From assembly GCA_011009095.1 (NCBI GenBank), contig VTPC01008616.1, positions 28,997-92,996 of the forward strand: a DNA stretch of 64,000 nt, read 5' to 3'. Positions within the stretch are counted from its first letter, which is position 1, and each line of letters starts with the position of its first letter. The position numbers and the translations under genes are program-made. This DNA is from Ignelater luminosus (lineage: Eukaryota > Arthropoda > Insecta > Coleoptera > Elateridae). The notes beneath the pieces are model-generated. The model was not told the DNA's origin, searched no databases, and saw nothing but the letters and a program-made list of their open reading frames with translations. Positions 58,641 through 64,000 of the stretch are shown one piece after another.

Positions 58641-59150
58641 TGGTATTCTTTCCTAAACACCATTTTCGTGTCCAGCGTTATCATAGCGCTGTGGTCGACA
58701 ATTCTACAAATCTATTTTATCCTTCTCTAACTGATTCAAGATGGTCTCAACTAAGTTCTTAGCATCTTTCAGGTTCGTTTGAATAAAACCAAGGGAGGGT
58801 ACGAACTGTTTCTTTTTTCAAAATCGACTTCCACATACCTTATTATTTCTGTAACTTGTTCACCATGTGCCTGATCAGGAGTCGAATCGAACATGAGACC
58901 GAAGAATTAGCTTTACGAATTTTTACACCCAAGTTAAAGACGAGTATACATAGCAAGTGGCACCAAATGGATCTTAAGTCGCTGGCATAGACATCGTCAA
59001 CTCATTTTATATAATCCGTGTCGCTACGCTGGTCGCACGAAAAGTACGTGTTGAACAAGTTTGTAATGTAGGGACATATAGATATGCGTTTTCATAAAGA
59101 TATTTAATGTCTGGATCTTTTGGAAAGAACACTGAACATTTTAGGAAAAA

Positions 59151-61880
59151 CGCTGGTCGTCGACTCTAAACACTCGTGTAACCAACAGATTATTAGTTCG
59201 AAATTATAAATTACGTCATTCCGTTCCAGACGTAGAAGAATTCTTAGATCTCAGAGCTATGGTATTTAGTGCCTATGGTAGAATTGCCTAAAGTGCCTTT
59301 GTTAATGGCAGTATTTCATATTATCTTGTCGAAGGCACACTTAACCTTTTTATTTGTTTTGCGAAACTCATCTGGGTTTGACCCTGTACAATGCCAGCTG
59401 ATATTGAGTCCTTGTTCGACAGATCCTCGATCTTTTTTTAAGTTGGTATCTACGGATTATAAATTGATAATAATAACTTTCTCAGTTTTTTACACCTTTG
59501 TTTGTTATCAATCCTTCAATGCTAAACACTTAGTTTATATCTTTAATATTTCTACAAAAGTCCCACTGAATTAATTCAGGCTTTCTAATATACTTTACAG
59601 TTGACTTGTTAGAATTAATTGATAAATTATTTTTCGATACTTCAGACATAAGAAACACTAAAAATATTTAAAACATTAAAGGAACTTACAGTTTTAAATT
59701 TTAACAAACTTTAATTAAAATTCTAAAAGTTCTACCCGATAGAACGAAAATGTCTAGTACAACTAATTTTAATTATCAAGTAACGTGAAGAAAATAAGGT
59801 TTCTAATTTTCTTTTACATTATCATTTTTGTCCATGTAATCTTTCTTTTAGTTTAATTTTATTCTTAATATTTTTAATTACGTTTCTGAGTTCTTTGCCC
59901 TTTCTACTTAATTCTGTCTAATATCATTATTTTTAGTCTTTATGTTCTTAATATTCTTCAGGTTGTTTCTTCTTGTATATTTTTTTTTAATTTTCTCAAA
60001 GTTTTCACCGGCATTTTTTGGCGCTTGTAAATCTTTTATAATGTTGATACTCTTTTATAACTTGCGCTTGCTTCGTATACATTAACTACCCTTAAGGCCA
60101 CCTTTGCTTAATTCTCGTTCTAAACTGTTCACTTTGAAAAAACGTTTTATATAACTCGGTTCATTTACTGGGTAAAACGTTCGGAAGATTTAATTTCCGT
60201 TTTTCAATTCGTATGTAGAAGATGTGACTGTGAATAAAACAGAACAAAAACGAAATGTTCATAATAACAAAACACAAAGATTCTGCTTAGTCTTTTAAAA
60301 AAAGGTCACTTAAATTATAGTTTTTTTACTGCAGAATATTTCATAATTACTTAAAAATTATCAGGTTCCTGTCTTATTTTATCATTCCAACAAATAAAAA
60401 TTAGAGGTATAAAATATGAGAACACATCCGGAGATTATGCAGGGAAAAACTCAGGTCGGATCTATTGTTTGCAATTCCTACTATTATTAGGACTAAATTT
60501 AGGTATTATATAATACTTAGCAACAACTTTTCTTTCTTTGAATACACCAAAACATGTGACTTTTTTACTTAGTTTTTATTTCAAACAACCTAAGGCAATT
60601 TAAGAAGTGTCGAGAAACCATTTTCCATTTATTGTTCAGTTAGTTTTTACAATAAAAAGGATTTTCTAGAACGTTTGCCAAATATCCCACATTACTTAAA
60701 ACTAAATATGGCTTTACGATCCCATGAAAATTTGATTTCTTAATAAAATTTTGATAGCTTCTGCGATCTCATATTTGAGATTCTAATAAAAGAACTATAA
60801 CTTCAATATCATATATATTAGTTGCTACTCCAATAATATTTGATGTTACGATATATTTCTCTTAACGTCCTCTGTCCAGCGAAATATGATTTTCTTTGTC
60901 ATATAAGATTAAATTGTAATGAATTGTTGGGATTCCACAAAAAATTCTATTTAGATTATTACGAGTAAAATGTAGAATGCGTGCAATTTTTAAAATGTCA
61001 ATAAATTGCTTAGGGATGTTTTAAATATTTATATCAACCATAACTGTTTGCATGCTTATCTAATCTATATCATAGCTGGTTAATGAATTACAATAGGTTT
61101 AACTTTTAAACACCTTTGGCAAGTGAATGTACTTTTGTTTGATACACTGGGTGACAAAAGTACGGAACACATTTATTAAATTTGAAATAATAAGTTACTT
61201 TTTGCAAAAGTCCTCGGACACATCAGTTTTATTTGATCAAATTATAAAGTTTCATGGCAATGTCAATTCCTGACCGCCGCACATTGAACTGCTAATTGTT
61301 TCTTAACAAAATTTAGGTTACTCCTTGTTCAGATGACTCAGATTAAGTTAGTAAAATGTGTGGATAGACCTTCTGACGGGAAATGAAATAACCACTCTTT
61401 CATTCATTTGTGTGAAACAATTATTATAAAATTAATAAATTTATTCTCTAACTAATGTGATACACATAATTAACATAAGGAATATTCTACCGAATAGTAT
61501 AGTATTTTCTTTTGGACGGATGGAATTTTCTGAAACTTGAGCATTCTAAGCTACGTATTCAGGGAGAACTTCAAAATATGCTATCCCATAAATACTTTCT
61601 GTATATAAAATTTCTTTTTAAATGCCGCCAATATGTATGTGTATAACAAAATTCACTCACGTGGTTACTGTTACTGTTTAGTTATTTTAGACATTTAGAA
61701 AAATATTTTTCCTTGAGGAGAAAATTTGGTTAATATAGACTGCCCATCGGAGAAGATGACTTTGATGTATTCCGATTTTACTCACTTTTAGCTCAATCTA
61801 GCCTTAAAAGAAACAAAAAACAGGAAAAAACCCAGGTCCAGGCTTGGACTTTCGTTTTGTCCTTTATAAACCTTATTTGG
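59151..61880. other. AT-rich non-coding DNA
   Basis: No supported feature. At about 61143 the sequence ACACTGGGTGACAAAAGTAC resembles a Tc1/mariner-type terminus, but no partner is visible. A 101-codon frame at 59269-59574 lacks any motif. Confidence 0.5.
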
Positions 61881-63540
61881 GAATCGTGCTGTTCGTTCGA
61901 ATGGCGTAAGGCGGAAATAATCGCTATCCTCAAAAAGGGTAAGGTACCAAACACGCCCGCAATCTTTAGGCAATATCACTAAAGAGCGTATCCTCCAAAG
62001 TATATGAGAGAATATTGCTGCGCAGGCTACAAGTAGTAATTGAGAGGAACAAGCTAATATCAAACAGGTAGGCAGGCTTTAAAAGACACAGAGGGACAAT
62101 AGAGCAAGTTGCCAGGCTAACTCAGGAAATTAAGGACGGTTTTCACCTCAAGCAGAGCCCTCTTGGCGGTATTCATCGATTTTAGGACTGCCTTTGATAG
62201 GGTATGGAGGAAAAAAACTACTTAGTAAAGTATAACTCCTCGACCTCAAAGGAAACATGTACAGAACTATCTTCTCCTTTCTCTCACAGAGATAAATACG
62301 CGTAAAGTATGGCAAAACCCTTTCTCAGTACAAGCAGACCAGGCAAGGCCCAGCTCAAGGATCTGTCATCAGTCCTGTTCTTTTTAATCGAATGATCAAC
62401 CACGTTATTGCTGCAGTCCAGATTATTCCTGGTACCCAAGCTCTATTTTATGAAGATGACTTAGCCCTTAGCCCAACTTTCATTTTGGTCTACTGAAAAT
62501 GAACTAGTCGTCAACTCAGAAAAGTCGAAATTTCAATGTTTACACTGTCCAAAAAGCAACAAGAAAAACTGAGTTCAATTCCCTATGTGAAAGGAAAGCC
62601 GCTATTTATTTAGAGGTTCAGCTTCACACTAAGTTGCAGTGGTCAAAGTACGTCGATCAGCTAGCATATAAGGGAAGTAAGCGAATAAGGTTGCTGAGTA
62701 GACTAGCAGGAACGAAATGGAGAGCTGTGGAAAATGGAAACGAGCTGATTGTCACAGCCCCCAAGACAACTGTGGAGAAACTAAATAGATCTTAGAACCA
62801 AGCCCTGAGATTGATAATTCTCTACTCCTATTAACGCGATGGAATTTCAAACCCAGATAGATCCCCTATTGGTAAAAGAAACCTTGCAGTAATAACTCAG
62901 CGACTGAAAACACAAAAATGCTTCTCTGTAAAGGCAGTCGAGCTCGGAGAGGCATACAATCTGGATATAAAAGAGAGAGTATACCCTTCCCAGGTCATGC
63001 AGTTAAGGGTAGGAGTCTACGCAGGAAACCTCCAGATCTCGCAGACAGTCTGGGCATTGGCCTGAATTTTGATGAAGAGGTAAAGGCTATTTTCCTAGCC
63101 CTTAAACGCTTTAAAGTCGAGCTTGGAAATAAAGTAGTCTTCTCGTTGATTCCTAGGCAGCTACTCTGTCTCTCACGTCTCTGGACTCTGCCGCAATCAG
63201 CAATTGACGTCAGAGTTGATAGGGTCTAGCTGGACTATGCCTACAGTGAATTCCCAGTCACTGTGGAATAAACTGACAAAAGACGGCTCCGAGAAGCAGC
63301 AACCCCAGGTGTCTTTAAAATTCAGAACAGCAAAAAGACTGCTAAGAAAAGCACTAAAGAGTGAGGTAAAAGCCAGGCATGTAGAGACGTGGCCTGCTTC
63401 AGACTGCACACGGGGTACGACTACTTGCAGGCATACCTCCATCGCATAGGCGTCGTCGATGCTCCTTCATCAGTGCTGTGTGCCGGACAGAAGGATATGA
63501 CTGTTACCCACCTCAACAACTGTGAAGCGCTTCTATAGTT
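61881..63540 (+). pseudogene. I-clade-like LINE ORF2 fragment with RT and RNase H
   Basis: Plus strand, several frames. WRKAEIIAILKKGKVPNTPA (about 61905), then VYERILLRRLQVVIERNKLI, AGFKRHRGTIEQVARLTQEI (RT fingers), LAVFIDFRTAFDRVWR (motif A, about 62165-62215), GPAQGSVISPVLFNRMIN (motif B, about 62350-62400) and LFYEDDLALSP (catalytic box, EDD for ADD, about 62450). Farther on EVKAIFLALKRFKVELGNKV with the following VFS suits an RNase H domain (about 63075-63140), and LHTGYDYLQAYLHRIGVVDA with CAGQKDMTVTHLNNCEALL (63410-63535) is the C-terminal zinc-binding region. RNase H after RT is seen in I, LOA and R1-type elements. Endonuclease and ORF1 are absent, so the copy is probably 5' truncated near 61850. 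Many stops. Confidence 0.83.
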
Positions 63541-63946
63541 ACGACTGTCAGAATGGCAAGATCAACATTACAGTAAGATTAGTAAAATTTATTGAGCTAC
63601 TTGCCGTCAAATGATTGATCTGTCAGTGGGACGGCATTCAATTCATAAAATCATAACCATCTTAAATAGTGGGCAACAGAGATAGTCTAAGAACCCTGGC
63701 TCTCGTCGACAGTTTCACTGTTCTGAATCAGCCCACCGATATTGACCCTTCTATTTTTGTGGTAAGATTAATTGGAGTCAGATAATTCTCGTCGAGTTCA
63801 CTTCAGTATCTAGTGAGTTTTTAGACACGAAGTCATCTGTTCACACTCCACACTGAGAAATTTCTATTCGACCTCTCCAAGAACCTCTCATTCAACATAT
63901 TACAACAGAAGATTCTAAATGGAGAAGCCTCTAAAAGTAGTACTTC
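63541..63946 (+). other. probable 3' untranslated tail of the LINE
   Basis: Non-coding continuation between the LINE C-terminus and a GTA-repeat. No motif; assignment is by position. Confidence 0.4.
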
Positions 63947-63967
63947 AGTAGTAGTAGTAGTAGTAGT
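63947..63967 (+). repeat. (GTA)n run, about 7 units
   Basis: AGTAGTAGTAGTAGTAGTAG trinucleotide run near the end of the window. Simple triplet tails terminate several I-clade LINEs, so this may mark the 3' end of the element at 61881-63540. Confidence 0.7.
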
Positions 63968-64000
63968 TAGTACCTTAGACGATTATCTAGCTAGTAAAAA

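Larger units (their letters stand above)
57371..58643 (-). mobile_element. second mariner, nested in the hAT gene (1273 bp)
   Basis: Inverted repeats share a perfect 27-bp core starting AGGTGTATACCTATGAAATG (57374-57400 and 58614-58640). The outer bases are CCAGG at the right end and CATAGG at the left, a small difference. TA lies outside each end (57369-57370 and 58644-58645). Excising the element with one TA rejoins the hAT frame as ERI-NEKNHLAV. The ends resemble Mos1-type (mauritiana subfamily) termini from memory, and differ from those of the mariner at 2469-3762. Confidence 0.93.
56192..59150 (-). pseudogene. hAT transposase fossil, split by a mariner
   Basis: Minus strand, ZMYM-like hAT family. 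From the N-terminal side: CSVFFPKDPD (weak, about 59120), LMFDSTPDQAHGEQVTEIIR (about 58905-58845; the Asp in FDST is the likely first catalytic residue), GFIQTNLKDAKNLVETILNQ, then CRPQRYDNAG. The mariner lies at 57371-58643. Beyond it NEKNHLAVFVNCDNHSLNLV, IFWNDSSSLRIF, WDKVLLLIERVQKSLRDPSM, DLKALIDHFHDERESLVTEA, then a clean 170-codon frame (56275-56787) ending in the dimerisation domain motif IASCERSFSKLKLILNSVRA. After a shift SIEREEAAKTDFDFVIDTFA, LKKVQI and the stop 56194-56192. Stops and frameshifts elsewhere. Terminal repeats were not found. Confidence 0.87.

Noticed and set aside
59269-59574. 101-codon plus-strand frame
   Set aside because: No motif, AT-driven composition, and no supporting promoter or splice context.
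1-64000. tRNA genes, rRNA, CRISPR arrays, bacterial-type operons
   Set aside because: No tRNA A/B boxes with cloverleaf pairing, no rRNA-like blocks and no regularly spaced identical repeats were seen; the content is eukaryotic.

Overview
The window reads as AT-rich, gene-poor, intergenic nuclear DNA of an arthropod, most likely an insect. I find no convincing host gene, tRNA, rRNA, CRISPR array or operon. Every coding stretch I can recognise is a transposable element or its remains. The repertoire (two mariners, a Tc1-like element, a DD82E-like element, further Tc1/mariner relatives, MULE, hAT, Ty3/Gypsy, Jockey-, I- and RTE-like LINEs) is typical of insect and other arthropod genomes. The species assignment is inference.

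Layout. 1-5 kb: a 1.3-kb mariner with perfect inverted repeats and a transposase killed by four stops, then an (AG)n tract. 7-8.2 kb: a shifted MULE/FLYWCH transposase fossil on the minus strand. 10.1-12.9 kb: two Jockey-like LINE fragments in opposite orientation; a third lies at 54.1-54.9 kb. 17.6-19.5 kb: a Ty3/Gypsy gag-pol fossil (zinc knuckles, protease, RT, RNase H) on the minus strand, ending in an imperfect 196-bp tandem duplication. 27.3-28.6 kb and 31.4-33.6 kb: two broken copies of one uncharacterised zinc-rich protein family. The second copy lies between long inverted repeats and is split by a 1.26-kb Tc1-like element. 34.2-37.8 kb: a scrambled LINE with pieces in both orientations, flanked by direct repeats. 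42.0-44.2 kb: a 2.26-kb element with perfect 25-bp inverted repeats and a nearly intact transposase gene with one 60-bp intron. 45-48 kb: a decayed repeat array interrupted by a long-TIR element and another Tc1/mariner-type transposase. 53.3-53.5 kb: a 9-bp-periodic tract encoding degenerate Gly-X-Y collagen-like sequence. 56.2-59.1 kb: a hAT transposase fossil split by a second mariner. 61.9-63.5 kb: an I-clade-like LINE with RT and RNase H remnants.

The most informative points are two nested insertions. In each, removing the inner element plus one TA rejoins the outer reading frame exactly, which fixes the insertion order. The best candidate for something undescribed is the 31.2-33.95 kb unit: an uncharacterised, conserved, Cys-rich ORF between roughly 200-bp inverted repeats, which suggests this protein family is the transposase of an unnamed long-TIR DNA transposon. 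All protein identifications are from recalled family motifs, not from searches.
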